From contig NZ_RAIR01000002.1 in NCBI RefSeq assembly GCF_003625485.1, positions 124,001-188,000 of the forward strand: a DNA stretch of 64,000 nucleotides, read 5' to 3'. Made by a program: the position numbers and the translations under genes. Source of the stretch: Butyrivibrio sp. CB08. GTDB taxonomy: Bacteria; Bacillota; Clostridia; Lachnospirales; Lachnospiraceae. Shown here one piece after another: positions 18,534-27,651 of the stretch (position 1 is its first letter; each line of letters starts with the position of its first letter). The notes beneath the pieces were generated by a model. It ran no database searches, was not told the DNA's origin, and saw nothing but the letters and a program-made list of their open reading frames with translations.

Positions 18534-20213
18534 TCAGCTTCTCTTTTCCACCATGCGAACAAGTGAAATGAACTCATCCTTGTAGTCGTCAGTGTTATCA
18601 AGTTCCTTGTATCCCTTGATGATGTCCTTGTAGGTTACTGATCCTGAATAGTCGCTGTCACTAAGAAGCATAGCAAACTCTGATACAAGACCTGCGAACC
18701 TAAGGTTCTCGCTGGCGTTCTCCCTGAATACCTCGCTGCCAACTACGTATGTAAGAAGGTTTGACTTATCCTCTTCTGGCTCTTTGTAGCGGATCTTGAT
18801 TGTTGCGTAGTCATCAGAAGCATCTGAGTACTCAGCGTTCTGGTACTTGAGCTCGATGGCGTTCTTGCTGTCAGATGGAACGATCTCGTAAAGAGCTACA
18901 ACTGTGTGACCTGAACCAAGCTCTCCGCCGTCCTTCTGGTCGTTATTAAAGTCAACTGCATCCATCTCTCTGTTTTCGTAGCCGATAAGTCTGTAAGAAT
19001 TAACTACTGCAGGGTTGAACTCAATCTGGAACTTAACATCCTTAGCTACTGTTACAAGTGTAGAAGTCATCTCCTCAACAAGGACCTTTCTTGCCTCTGT
19101 AAAGGAGTCGATGTATGAGTAGTTACCGTTACCGCAGTCTGCAAGTCTCTCCATCTTGTCATCCTTGTAGTTGCCTGCGCCAAAACCAAGAACTGAGAGG
19201 TAGATTCCCTGATCCTTCTTTTCTGTGATGAACTTCTCAAGCTCGTCAGGATCTGAAATACCAACGTTGAGGTCGCCGTCTGTTGCCATGATAATGCGGT
19301 TGTTTCCGCCATCGATAAAGTTCTCTTTTGCGATATCATAAGCCATCTCCATGCCTCTCTCGCCTGCTGTTGCTCCGCCTGCTTCAAGAGATTTGATGGC
19401 AGATTTGATCTTTCTCTTATCTGAGAAGTCAGCTCCGTCAAGGACAACCTTCTCATGGCTTGCATAGGTTACGATTGATACTGTTCCTTCGCCCTCAAGG
19501 TTGTCTACAAGCTCTATAAATGCCTTCTTTAAAAGACCGAGCTTGTCTTCATCATCCATTGATCCGGATACGTCGATGAGAAATACCAGGTTACTCTCTG
19601 GGAGCTGTCCATCAAGCTTATCTTCTGCCTTTACACCAACGAACATGAGCTCGTGATCCTCATTCCATGGGCATCTTGATACTTCTGTTGTAACGCCGAA
19701 CTTCTCACCCCTCTTTGGGCTCTTAAGGTCGTATGAGAAATAGTTGATGAACTCCTCAGGTCTTACTGACTCCATTGGGATACCTGACTGTCCGTAACCA
19801 TCCTCGATCATTCGTCTTACGTTTGCGTAGGATGCTGTGTCTACATCCGCTGCGAAGGTTGAAAGAGGCTGTCCCTGGGATAAGAAGAATCCGTTCTCAT
19901 CCGGCTTGTCGTAGGACTCTGTGTTGTAGTACTCAGGAACTACTATGCAGTAGTCATCATCGTAGTAGTAACCTGTTTCGCAGGCTGACTCTGTAGCAGC
20001 AAAGCTGTCAAAGAGTGATGAACCTGCTGACTTTGGTGCTGCCATGATTGGCTCTTCGCAGGCCTCTGTGCTGTAGTCGCCGTAAGATGCCTGTGGGCTC
20101 TCTGCAGCTGTCATAGCTTCTGTAGCAGCTGTTGCGCCGCCGCATCCTGCAAGTGTTCCTGTAAGCATTGTTGTCATAGCTAAAGTAGAAATAATTCTGT
20201 AGTTCTTTTTCAT
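18534..20213 (-). CDS. YfbK-like von Willebrand factor A domain lipoprotein
   Basis: Surface lipoprotein: MKKNYRIISTLAMTTMLTGT leads to the lipobox LAGC. I use the ATG at 20213, 8 bases after GGAGGG, because upstream in-frame starts would spoil the signal. An N-terminal YfbK-type segment (FAADVDTASYANVRRMIEDG, EEFINYFSYDL) precedes a VWA domain with the metal site LVFLIDVSGSMDDEDKL (DxSxS) and ATDGDLNVGISDPDEL. A C-terminal DUF3520-like part follows. Length about 559. Such proteins are thought to mediate metal-dependent protein contacts. It heads a unit with an ECF sigma and anti-sigma gene. Confidence 0.88.
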   Translation of the reverse strand: MKKNYRIISTLAMTTMLTGTLAGCGGATAATEAMTAAESPQASYGDYSTEACEEPIMAAPKSAGSSLFDSFAATESACETGYYYDDDYCIVVPEYYNTESYDKPDENGFFLSQGQPLSTFAADVDTASYANVRRMIEDGYGQSGIPMESVRPEEFINYFSYDLKSPKRGEKFGVTTEVSRCPWNEDHELMFVGVKAEDKLDGQLPESNLVFLIDVSGSMDDEDKLGLLKKAFIELVDNLEGEGTVSIVTYASHEKVVLDGADFSDKRKIKSAIKSLEAGGATAGERGMEMAYDIAKENFIDGGNNRIIMATDGDLNVGISDPDELEKFITEKKDQGIYLSVLGFGAGNYKDDKMERLADCGNGNYSYIDSFTEARKVLVEEMTSTLVTVAKDVKFQIEFNPAVVNSYRLIGYENREMDAVDFNNDQKDGGELGSGHTVVALYEIVPSDSKNAIELKYQNAEYSDASDDYATIKIRYKEPEEDKSNLLTYVVGSEVFRENASENLRFAGLVSEFAMLLSDSDYSGSVTYKDIIKGYKELDNTDDYKDEFISLVRMVEKRS

Positions 20214-20257
20214 AATAAAATCCCTCCAAATGTGTTTGTTAATTGCCTTTCTAACAT

Positions 20258-20287
20258 GTACACAATTGAAGGGAATAAAATGTTGCA
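20258..20287 (-). promoter_or_regulatory. Candidate ECF-type promoter of the VWA-sigma-anti-sigma unit
   Basis: Minus strand: GTTGCAACATTTT (TGCAAC at 20282-20287), then about 18 bp, then GTGTAC at 20258-20263, about 45 bp before the VWA start. The AAC-containing -35 element followed by a T-run resembles ECF sigma promoters, while no SigA-like pair is evident. Autoregulation by the downstream sigma is inferred. Confidence 0.4.
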
Positions 20288-20318
20288 ACCATTCAAAAAT
20301 TTTTTTTTAAAAAATTTT

Positions 20319-21329
20319 TTAGCACCTGACATCCAGGAAATAAAGTCTTCCGTTGAGCTTAAGCTTTCTGGAATTGGCAGGCACAAACAGGCAGTCGCCT
20401 TTATAAATATCTATGTAGTGATGGGTGCCATCTTCATCTTCGTAGCACACTGTTCCGCAGCCATCGAAGCACAGCAGAACCCTGAAGGACAATTCGTCTG
20501 TCTGGTAAAAGACATCCTGCCTTCTCTCAGTGTTAACCAGCATCCTGTGGACTTCGAAGTACTTACACCTTGAAAGAAGCTCGCTGGCAACTCCCGGTTT
20601 GTAGCGAAGGACTCTCAGCTTCTGTCTTGGCTCCTGAAGGCCTTTGAGATTAGAAACCTCCAGCGCCTTGTCTATGTGGAGCGGACGAAGATTGCCGTTT
20701 TTATCTACACGGTTGTAATCGTAAAGTCTGTAGGTTAAGTTACTGCTCTCCTGGATCTCCGCGATAAGAGCTCCCGCACCTATGGCGTGAATGGTTCCAG
20801 ATTCTATATAGAAGACGTCATTCTTCTTAATAGGAACATACTGAAGGTGCTGCTCCAGCTTACCATCCCTGATATATGAAAGGAGCTGCTCTTTGGTACA
20901 GTCATGCCTTAGTCCGTACACAAGTCTTGATGAAGATGTCGCATCAAGAACGTACCACATCTCAGTTTTACCAAGCTGCCCGTTTTCATGCTCAAAGGCA
21001 TACTCATCACTTGGATGAACCTGAACAGAGAGATCTTTCTTGGCGTCAATAAACTTGATGAGGATCGGTATCTCTTTTAGCTCCTCATAGTGCTGACCAA
21101 GGAACTCCGGATGAATGTTAAGGACCTGCTTAAGCTCCATCCCGTCAAACTCTCCGCCTCTTACAGTACTTGGACCATCAGGGTGAGTGCTGCACTCCCA
21201 GGTTTCCGCCAGGGGATCCATATCTATTTTTTTGCTAAAGTCGTCATTCAGTCTCTGACCGCCCCAAAGGTAGTCCTTACCTGCAGGCTTAAGGAGAAAC
21301 GGAATGGCGCCAGATTTCTCTTTTCCCAT
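20319..21329 (-). CDS. manA: Mannose-6-phosphate isomerase, class I type
   Basis: Zn-dependent interconversion of fructose 6-phosphate and mannose 6-phosphate. The zinc-site segments are present: SVQVHPSDEYAFEHENGQLG with KTEMWYVLDA, and VFYIESGTIHAIGAGALIAE followed by IQESSNLTYRLYDYNRVD. Length of 336 residues is like the shorter Firmicute enzymes. The C-terminal cupin half is retained. It lies 9 bases behind manC, so both steps from fructose 6-phosphate towards GDP-mannose are partly co-expressed; phosphomannomutase is not seen here. Confidence 0.93.
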   Translation of the reverse strand: MGKEKSGAIPFLLKPAGKDYLWGGQRLNDDFSKKIDMDPLAETWECSTHPDGPSTVRGGEFDGMELKQVLNIHPEFLGQHYEELKEIPILIKFIDAKKDLSVQVHPSDEYAFEHENGQLGKTEMWYVLDATSSSRLVYGLRHDCTKEQLLSYIRDGKLEQHLQYVPIKKNDVFYIESGTIHAIGAGALIAEIQESSNLTYRLYDYNRVDKNGNLRPLHIDKALEVSNLKGLQEPRQKLRVLRYKPGVASELLSRCKYFEVHRMLVNTERRQDVFYQTDELSFRVLLCFDGCGTVCYEDEDGTHHYIDIYKGDCLFVPANSRKLKLNGRLYFLDVRC

Positions 21330-21338
21330 AAAGTCCTA

Positions 21339-22652
21339 TCACTCAAGCTCAAACTTCTGCTTGTCCTCCACGGAGATATCTGTTCCAAGCTGAACCTCTA
21401 CAAGCTTAAGCTCTGTGTCAGCAAATACAGTGTGTCTGCAGCCAGCGCTCATGGTAATAACATCGCCGGGAGCAATGTTCTGCTCCATGCCATCAACTAT
21501 AGTGCGGCCTGTGCCTGCCAGAACAACCCATACCTCGTCCCTGTTCTTGTGGCTGTGGTAGTTCATGGAATGGCCAGGATTTAAGATAACCTTGATGGTC
21601 ATGGCCTCTGGCTCAACGTCCATAACCTGGTAACTTCCCCAGGACTTCTCAGCGAACATGATCTGCTGGTCGATGCCATCAACGTAAGGCTTGATATATG
21701 AGCTCTGCTCCTTGTCAGAAACAAGGATTCCCTCTGGAGATGCAGAGATGACCACATCGTGAAGACCCATTGCAATGATCGGAACATTGAGTTCGTTGAG
21801 GATATGTACGCCCTCGCAGGTATCGTTCATAACGCCCTTACCTACAACATTCTCAGTCATGGCCTCAGTCAGAGTGTTCCATGTACCAAGATCCTTCCAC
21901 TCTCCGGCGAATCTCAGAACCTGGATCTTGTTCTCTTTTTCTACAACAGCATAGTCAAAAGAGATCTTCTCTAAAGTCTCATACTTGGAAAAGAGATCCT
22001 GGTAGTCTGTAAAATCAATGAGCTCATGGGCTCTGTCTAATACATAGCTAAGCTTGTATGCAAAAACACCACCGTTCCAGAGAGCGCCCTTACTGATATA
22101 ATCCTTGGCAACTTCTACTGTTGGCTTCTCCTTGAAGGTTTCAACATCAGAGGTGTTGTCCTTGGTCTTAGGAATGATGTAGCCGTACTTCTCACTTGGA
22201 TATGTTGGCTCGATACCCATAAGAACAAGATTGGCCTCGCCCTTTGCAGCCTGATCAGACAGGTTCTTAAGGGCCTCAAAGTAATCGTCATCAACGTATG
22301 GATCCACAGGGCAAACCACAACAGGCTCTGAAGGATCAACGCCCATAACATCTACAAGATAGCTGGTTGCCAGAGCAATTGCAGGGAAAGTATCCCTTCT
22401 GCAGGGCTCAACACTGATGCCAACTTCTGTTCCGATCTGATTGTGGATAGCAGAAATCTGGCTCTTACTTGTAGCTATAGTCACAGTGGCATCCTTGTCG
22501 ATCTTCTTGATCTTGCCATACATTCTCTGGACCATGGACTCATAGGTTCCATCCTCATCCTTGAAGATCTTGATGAACTGTTTGCTTCTTACGTCGTTTG
22601 AAAGTGGCCACAGACGCTTGCCTGATCCACCTGATAACAGAATAATATTCAA
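21339..22652 (-). CDS. manC: Mannose-1-phosphate guanylyltransferase with C-terminal cupin domain
   Basis: Makes GDP-mannose from mannose 1-phosphate and GTP. The nucleotidyltransferase signature is LLSGGSGKRLWPLSNDVRSK and the sugar-binding motif FKEKPTVEVAKDYI. Residues from about 335 on form a cupin: GSYQVMDVEPEAMTIKVILN, MNYHSHKNRDEVWVVLAGTG, and GDVITMSAGCRHTVF, as in bifunctional type II PMI-GMP enzymes. A separate manA next door makes that isomerase activity partly redundant. It starts with TTG behind GAAAGG. GDP-mannose would feed surface glycans. Confidence 0.9.
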   Translation of the reverse strand: MNIILLSGGSGKRLWPLSNDVRSKQFIKIFKDEDGTYESMVQRMYGKIKKIDKDATVTIATSKSQISAIHNQIGTEVGISVEPCRRDTFPAIALATSYLVDVMGVDPSEPVVVCPVDPYVDDDYFEALKNLSDQAAKGEANLVLMGIEPTYPSEKYGYIIPKTKDNTSDVETFKEKPTVEVAKDYISKGALWNGGVFAYKLSYVLDRAHELIDFTDYQDLFSKYETLEKISFDYAVVEKENKIQVLRFAGEWKDLGTWNTLTEAMTENVVGKGVMNDTCEGVHILNELNVPIIAMGLHDVVISASPEGILVSDKEQSSYIKPYVDGIDQQIMFAEKSWGSYQVMDVEPEAMTIKVILNPGHSMNYHSHKNRDEVWVVLAGTGRTIVDGMEQNIAPGDVITMSAGCRHTVFADTELKLVEVQLGTDISVEDKQKFELE

Positions 22653-22724
22653 AGTATTTTCTACCTTTCGTGTTGGTTTTTCAAAATCAATCTTCTATAG
22701 TATAGCACATTAACTAAAATGGCA

Positions 22725-22740
22725 TGCTATAATTAGGCAA
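22725..22740 (+). promoter_or_regulatory. Extended -10 promoter giving a probably leaderless mRNA
   Basis: TGCTATAAT at 22725-22733 is an extended -10 element. The ATG of the protease gene starts 6 bases later, exactly where transcription should begin. No Shine-Dalgarno fits in between (only TTAGG). The -35 region is poor, as is usual with extended -10 promoters. Confidence 0.55.
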
Positions 22741-23384
22741 TGAGCAAAAAACAACTGATTACAATTACAAAAGCATTAGGAATCATCCTGTTTCTCGCAG
22801 TCATCGCAGCCATGATCCTTGGCCAGAACAAACAAGATCCTGCTAGGGACTTTGACAGCGCCTTTAACTACGCTCTTAAGTCCTCCGTGACAATAGACAG
22901 CGGCAGCCTCTCCGGCAGCGGGAATGTCTGGAAAATTGGAAAAAAGACTATCACAGTCATAACCGCATCCCATGTGATAGACGATAAAGAAGACATCACA
23001 GTTTATTTCTGGAACGGGGATAATGCTAAAGCGCAGATCTTCACTAACAATACAGAGAAAGACTACTGTCTTCTCACCGTCAAAGTTGGTGACGCAAAAA
23101 AAATAGATATCAACGAAGTTTCACCAGCTAAGAACCTTCCTGTATCTGGAGAAAACATCTTCATGGTAATCCCGGATTACAACACAGCATCCGCAGGTCT
23201 TGTAGCTACTCCTGAAGTCTACTCAGAAGATTTTGGTCAGAACCTTATCTACTGCTATGTAGACGTCAATGAGGGCATGTCCGGTGGCGGACTGTTTAAC
23301 AACAGCGGCAAATACCTTGGTCTCCTTCTTGGTGGCTCAGATGAAGGCGAAGGGGTCTTTTTGTCAGCTGAAGAAATCCGCTGA
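22740..23384 (+). CDS. Membrane-anchored trypsin-like serine protease
   Basis: A 214-residue protein with an N-terminal signal anchor (LITITKALGIILFLAVIAAM) and a chymotrypsin-fold domain outside the cell. The triad is visible: His in ITASHVIDDK, Asp in TEKDYCLLTVK, and Ser in VNEGMSGGGLFN. It resembles HtrA/DegP catalytic domains but has no PDZ domain. It is the only plus-strand gene between 1 and 46 kb and stands alone with its own promoter and terminator. Substrates are unknown. Confidence 0.85.
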   Translation: MSKKQLITITKALGIILFLAVIAAMILGQNKQDPARDFDSAFNYALKSSVTIDSGSLSGSGNVWKIGKKTITVITASHVIDDKEDITVYFWNGDNAKAQIFTNNTEKDYCLLTVKVGDAKKIDINEVSPAKNLPVSGENIFMVIPDYNTASAGLVATPEVYSEDFGQNLIYCYVDVNEGMSGGGLFNNSGKYLGLLLGGSDEGEGVFLSAEEIR

Positions 23385-23414
23385 CAAGCCTCCACTTAAT
23401 ATCGTGAAAATAAT

Positions 23415-23450
23415 AAAGGCTGAGGAACTTAATTCCTCAGCCTTTTTGCT
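23415..23450 (+). terminator. Bidirectional terminator between the protease and nucleoside kinase genes
   Basis: AAAGGCTGAGGAA / TTCCTCAGCCTTTTT with a 5-nt loop. T residues follow on the plus strand and A residues precede, so it can serve both convergent genes. Confidence 0.9.
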
Positions 23451-23480
23451 TCTCTTTAAACTAAAGCCCAGCGCACTTCA

Positions 23481-25136
23481 TCAAACCTTAAAGCAGCTAC
23501 CGCCCACAAACTCTCTGCAGATGGAGTTACGTGGAAGCATGGAGTTGTCCACACTTACGAAGTAGTCAAGGAACTTAAGAAGTCTCTTGGCCTCGTAGTA
23601 CTCAGGCTCATCTTTCTCTATTGAGAAAAGAAGTGGCTCTGCGTACTGCTTGATAACTGCCAGCTCATAGATCTGAGCTGAGTTGAACATGGCATCAGCC
23701 TCTTCCTGGAATGGGAAGATGTTGGCCTCCTCACCTGCTCTAACAGATGGCCACATGCTGATGGTCTTCTTGGCAGATGCGCCACGGGTTCTTGCATCTC
23801 TTACAATTCTCCTAAGCAGACGCCCATCAGTTGTAGCGATTCTGTTGTGGTCGTCAATACTTAAGGTTGTAAGACAGCTTATGTAGATCTTATATTTTGA
23901 CTCAGCAGGAAGTGAATAGCTCATCTTCTCGTTAAGTCCATGAATTCCCTCGATTACTAAGACGTCGTTCTTACCAAGCTGCAGGAAATCACCGTTCATC
24001 TCTCTTTTGCCAGTAACGAAGTTAAACTCTGGCATCTCAACTCTCTCACCCTTAAGAAGTCTTGTCATATCCTTGTTGAACTGCTCAACATCAAGAGCTT
24101 CAAGGCACTCGAAGTTATAACTTCCATCCTCATTAAGAGGAGTGTCTTCTCTGTTGACGAAGTAGTTATCAAGACTTATTGGATGAGGATTCATTCCATT
24201 GGAACGAAGCTGTATTGAAAGTCTGTTGGCGAAACTGGTCTTACCTGATGAACTTGGACCAGCGATCATAACAAACTTAACATCAAGGCGTCTGAAGATA
24301 TCCATTGCGATCTCGCCGATCCTGCGCTCCTGGAGAGCCTCCTGCACAAGGATCATATCTCCGATCCTGCCAGAACAGATCATGTTGTTAAGATCACCAA
24401 CGTGCTCTATCCCCATCATGCTGCCCCAGTCGCTACTGAGCATCATGGTGTTAAAGAGCTTTTCTCTTGGCTCAGATACAATGAGCTTCTTGGAATTCTG
24501 TCTGGTTGGAAGTGTCAGCAGGATTCCATCGTGATACTTCTGAACCTTGAACTTCTCTATGTAAGAAGTGTTAGGAAGCATGTATCCATAAAAATAATCA
24601 TAGAAACCATCAAGCTTGTAGACATTGATCTCAGAACTTCTTCTGTATTTAAGAAGTCCTACCTTGTCCATCATGCCCTGTTTTCTGAATATCTCTATGG
24701 CCTCATCAAGAGGAAATACCTTCTTGGTGATAGGAAGGCCAGCGTCAAGGATCTCAGCGTATCTGTCAGAGATCTTTTTAACCAGGTCTTTAGTGACGTT
24801 ACATCCCCTGATGGTGCAGTAAAGGCCGTTACCTATAGTAAACTCTGCCTTTATGGAAACACCGTTTTTACATCCGCCAGTCACATCAATGACTGCCTTG
24901 ATAAGGATCATAAGACCTGTTCTTCTCATGGTCTTATATCCGATGTTATCTTTGACAGTGATAAAAGACAAAACGCCGTCCTTCTTAACTGTCTTCATAA
25001 GCTCTCGTATCTTGCCATTGAACATTACAGCGGCGATACGATCGTCATAGAACTTCTGATACTCCTTAGCAATCTCTTCGTAGGTTGTGCCCTTTTCGTA
25101 CTCCTTGGCTGCTCCATTAATAGTAATCTTAGGCAT
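23481..25136 (-). CDS. TGS-domain nucleoside (uridine) kinase
   Basis: A three-part protein of 551 residues common in Clostridia. It has an N-terminal TGS-like domain (1-65, INGAAKEYEKGTTYEEIAKE), a threonyl-tRNA-synthetase-like second domain (about 70-230), and a C-terminal uridine kinase/phosphoribulokinase P-loop domain. The Walker A is IAGPSSSGKTSFANRLS and the acidic motif LVIEGIHGLNE. It is annotated in relatives as nucleoside kinase, phosphorylating uridine or similar; the true substrate is not established. RBS AAGGAG. It follows trmK by 19 bases. Confidence 0.88.
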   Translation of the reverse strand: MPKITINGAAKEYEKGTTYEEIAKEYQKFYDDRIAAVMFNGKIRELMKTVKKDGVLSFITVKDNIGYKTMRRTGLMILIKAVIDVTGGCKNGVSIKAEFTIGNGLYCTIRGCNVTKDLVKKISDRYAEILDAGLPITKKVFPLDEAIEIFRKQGMMDKVGLLKYRRSSEINVYKLDGFYDYFYGYMLPNTSYIEKFKVQKYHDGILLTLPTRQNSKKLIVSEPREKLFNTMMLSSDWGSMMGIEHVGDLNNMICSGRIGDMILVQEALQERRIGEIAMDIFRRLDVKFVMIAGPSSSGKTSFANRLSIQLRSNGMNPHPISLDNYFVNREDTPLNEDGSYNFECLEALDVEQFNKDMTRLLKGERVEMPEFNFVTGKREMNGDFLQLGKNDVLVIEGIHGLNEKMSYSLPAESKYKIYISCLTTLSIDDHNRIATTDGRLLRRIVRDARTRGASAKKTISMWPSVRAGEEANIFPFQEEADAMFNSAQIYELAVIKQYAEPLLFSIEKDEPEYYEAKRLLKFLDYFVSVDNSMLPRNSICREFVGGSCFKV

Positions 25137-25155
25137 AACATTTCTCCTTGTCAGT

Positions 25156-25914
25156 TTAAAATTGGTCTAGAAGTAATTCTATGTCACTAAGCTCACCAGC
25201 AACTTCCGCATATCGCTCAGGATGCTGGTCTTTATCCAAACTACTAATTATCGAACCTGCTACCTCTCGTCCGTGTTCAAGATAGGCTTTTAAAAGAGGA
25301 TCCCGTCTTAAGATATTGTAGACGCCGTACCTGTCTGCAAGGCGGACCGCGTCGCACCTGCAAAGCTCTGACAGCTCTTTTATAGCCTTGTCATAGGACT
25401 CATCTGCCCCGGTGAAATCCACCAGCATTGGAAAATAGTACTTGCCATCCTCTAAGATGATCTGCTCATCCAGGATAGAAAAGCCTCTGCCTCTCATATA
25501 TCCCCTAAACTCCGGGATATCTGACTGAGGCTGCAGTACCGCGCGCTTGATCCCAAGGCCCTGGATATCTCTTTTCTCTAAGATGCTGAGCATGAGCTTG
25601 CCGCCCATACCTGCGATCACAAGAGAATCCGCTTCGCCCTTACCAAGCTTCTCAAGGCCATCAGAGAGTCTGACCTCCACCTTGTCACTGATACCAAACT
25701 CTTCGATGTTGCTCTTTGCAGCGGAAAGAGGTCCTTTCCGCAGGTCCATGGCTATGGCCCCCTCAGAGATTCCCTTAAGGACCAGATATATGGAAATATA
25801 TCCGTGGTCACATCCCACGTCTGCGGTGCACTTATAACCACTGCCCAGCATATCGGCAACAGTAATGAGTCTATCGGACATCCTGCCTCTTAGAACATCT
25901 AATCCGTTGTCCAT
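25156..25914 (-). CDS. trmK: tRNA (adenine22-N1)-methyltransferase, TrmK family
   Basis: SAM-dependent m1A22 methylation in the tRNA D-arm. The Rossmann motif I is CTADVGCDHGYISIYLVLKG, motif II AIAMDLRKGPLSAAKSNIEE, and the family motif SLVIAGMGGKLMLSILE carries the NPPY-like position. Length of 252 residues fits. The position right after rpoD is the usual one in Firmicutes (dnaG-rpoD-trmK). Fifteen bases separate it from rpoD. Confidence 0.92.
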   Translation of the reverse strand: MDNGLDVLRGRMSDRLITVADMLGSGYKCTADVGCDHGYISIYLVLKGISEGAIAMDLRKGPLSAAKSNIEEFGISDKVEVRLSDGLEKLGKGEADSLVIAGMGGKLMLSILEKRDIQGLGIKRAVLQPQSDIPEFRGYMRGRGFSILDEQIILEDGKYYFPMLVDFTGADESYDKAIKELSELCRCDAVRLADRYGVYNILRRDPLLKAYLEHGREVAGSIISSLDKDQHPERYAEVAGELSDIELLLDQF

Positions 25915-25929
25915 ATATTACAAATCCTA

Positions 25930-27597
25930 TCAGTCGAGGTAATCCTTGAGCTTGCGGCTGCGGCTTGGATGACGGAGCTTACGAAGTGCCTTAGCCTCGA
26001 TCTGTCTGATACGCTCACGGGTTACGTTAAATTCCTTACCAACTTCTTCAAGGGTTCTTGCTCTTCCATCGTCAAGACCAAATCTGAGACGAAGAACCTT
26101 CTGCTCACGCTCTGTAAGAGTATCAAGAACCTCAACGAGCTGCTCCTTGAGAAGTGTGAATGCTGCAGCATCTGCAGGTACAGGAACGTTGTCGTCCTGA
26201 ATGAAATCACCAAGATGGCTGTCTTCCTCTTCACCGATAGGTGTCTCAAGAGAAACAGGCTCCTGGGAGATCTTAAGGATCTCTCTTACACGCTCAACTG
26301 GCAAGTTCATCTCTTTTGCAACTTCCTCTGGAAGTGGCTCACGGCCAAGTTCCTGAAGGAGCTGACGGCTTACTCTGATGAGCTTGTTGATAGTCTCAAC
26401 CATGTGAACAGGAATACGGATAGTTCTTGCCTGGTCAGCGATAGCTCTTGTGATAGCCTGTCTGATCCACCATGTAGCGTAGGTTGAGAACTTGAATCCC
26501 TTTCTGAAATCGAACTTCTCAACAGCCTTGATAAGACCAAGGTTACCTTCCTGGATAAGGTCAAGGAAGAGCATTCCTCTTCCGACATATCTCTTGGCGA
26601 TACTTACAACGAGACGAAGGTTAGCCTCTGCAAGGCGCTTCTTGGCCTCATTGCCCTCGTAGATGATCATCTCAAGCTCTTTCTTCTTGGCAGCTGAGAG
26701 CTTGTTCTTGCCCTCGTCATCTGCAAGAGTCTTCTCAGCGTCGATACCTGCCTCCATAGCCTTGGCAAGGTCGATCTCCTGCTCAGCTGTAAGAAGAGGT
26801 ACCTTACCGATCTCCTTGAGGTACATTCTGACAGGATCCTCGATGCTGATTCCGTCAGGAACTGACAGGTCGATATTCTCCATATCAACCTCGTCCTCAT
26901 CTGTAAGCACCATATCGTCGTCATCAGGGATATCATCGTCTGTATCCGAAACTCTGAGTACGTCTATTCCGGAATTCTCAAGTACTTCAAGGACATTGTC
27001 GAGCTGCTCCTCGTTAAGTCCCATATCAGCAAAGAAATCGCTGATCTCTGCGTACTCAAGAACGTTCTTCTTTTTCTTGGCAAGGGTGAGGATATCTTTT
27101 ATCTTCTGGGAAAAGAGCTCCTTGGTAGCCTCATCCATTTCGCCCTCATTAGCTGGAGCTTCAGCTTCTTCTGTCTTGGCAGCTTTGCCACGAGTCTTCT
27201 TAGCTGGCTTCTCCTCTACTACTGCCTCTTCAGCCTTAGCTTTGCCACGGGTCTTCTTGGCTGGCTTCTCCTCTACTACTTCCTCAACCTTCTTGGAAGC
27301 CTTGGTAGCCTTCTTAGCTGGCTCTTTAACTTCTTCCTTGGCTGCCTTGGTTGCCTTCTTAGCAGGAGCCTTAGTCTCCTCTTTAGCTGCCTTGGTAGTC
27401 TTCTTGGCCGGCTTCTCCTCTACTGCCTTCTCAGCAGCCTTCTTGGTTGTTTTCTTCTTAGGCTCTTCTTTTGCAGCCTCAGCCTTAGTTGCCTTCTTGG
27501 CTGGAGCCTTCTTAGCCTCTTCCTTGACAGCCTTAGTAGCCTTAGCTGCCTTAGTCTTCTTCTCTGTTTCTTTTGCTGTATCCTTCTTAGTTGCCAT
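25930..27597 (-). CDS. rpoD: Primary sigma factor with long basic N-terminal extension
   Basis: Housekeeping sigma-70 family factor. Regions in order: a Lys/Ala-rich extension (1-150), region 1.1 (about 158-217, [20 protein letters not shown]), an acidic linker of Asp/Glu (218-240), and region 1.2 (from [16 protein letters not shown]). Region 2 shows [20 protein letters not shown] and [20 protein letters not shown] with [14 protein letters not shown]. The region 4 helix-turn-helix is [21 protein letters not shown] typical Firmicute SigA is near 370 residues; the excess is the N-terminal extension. RBS AAGGAA fits the ATG, so the extension is translated. Confidence 0.95.
   Translation of the reverse strand: MATKKDTAKETEKKTKAAKATKAVKEEAKKAPAKKATKAEAAKEEPKKKTTKKAAEKAVEEKPAKKTTKAAKEETKAPAKKATKAAKEEVKEPAKKATKASKKVEEVVEEKPAKKTRGKAKAEEAVVEEKPAKKTRGKAAKTEEAEAPANEGEMDEATKELFSQKIKDILTLAKKKKNVLEYAEISDFFADMGLNEEQLDNVLEVLENSGIDVLRVSDTDDDIPDDDDMVLTDEDEVDMENIDLSVPDGISIEDPVRMYLKEIGKVPLLTAEQEIDLAKAMEAGIDAEKTLADDEGKNKLSAAKKKELEMIIYEGNEAKKRLAEANLRLVVSIAKRYVGRGMLFLDLIQEGNLGLIKAVEKFDFRKGFKFSTYATWWIRQAITRAIADQARTIRIPVHMVETINKLIRVSRQLLQELGREPLPEEVAKEMNLPVERVREILKISQEPVSLETPIGEEEDSHLGDFIQDDNVPVPADAAAFTLLKEQLVEVLDTLTEREQKVLRLRFGLDDGRARTLEEVGKEFNVTRERIRQIEAKALRKLRHPSRSRKLKDYLD
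27148..27597 (-). repeat. Repeat-rich 5-prime part of rpoD coding a Lys/Ala/Pro tail
   Basis: The first 150 codons encode degenerate repeats such as [21 protein letters not shown] (twice) and AAKEE(T/V)K. The DNA is correspondingly repetitive (GCTGGCTTCTCCTCTACTAC occurs twice on the plus strand). Composition resembles eukaryotic H1 tails and bacterial HU/topoisomerase tails. A likely recombination-prone tract whose length may vary between strains. Confidence 0.8.
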
Positions 27598-27651
27598 TTT
27601 ACGTTTTCCTTTTCTAATTTAGATAGATTTTTTATTCAAGTAATGTAAGTT

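Noticed and set aside
20290-20330. A/T-run next to manA as a terminator
   Set aside because: Only A and T runs with no GC stem; not convincing as an intrinsic terminator.
26663-27622. Long plus-strand Ser/Phe-rich open frame opposite rpoD
   Set aside because: Antisense shadow of the Lys/Ala/Glu-rich coding sequence; no RBS, implausible composition.
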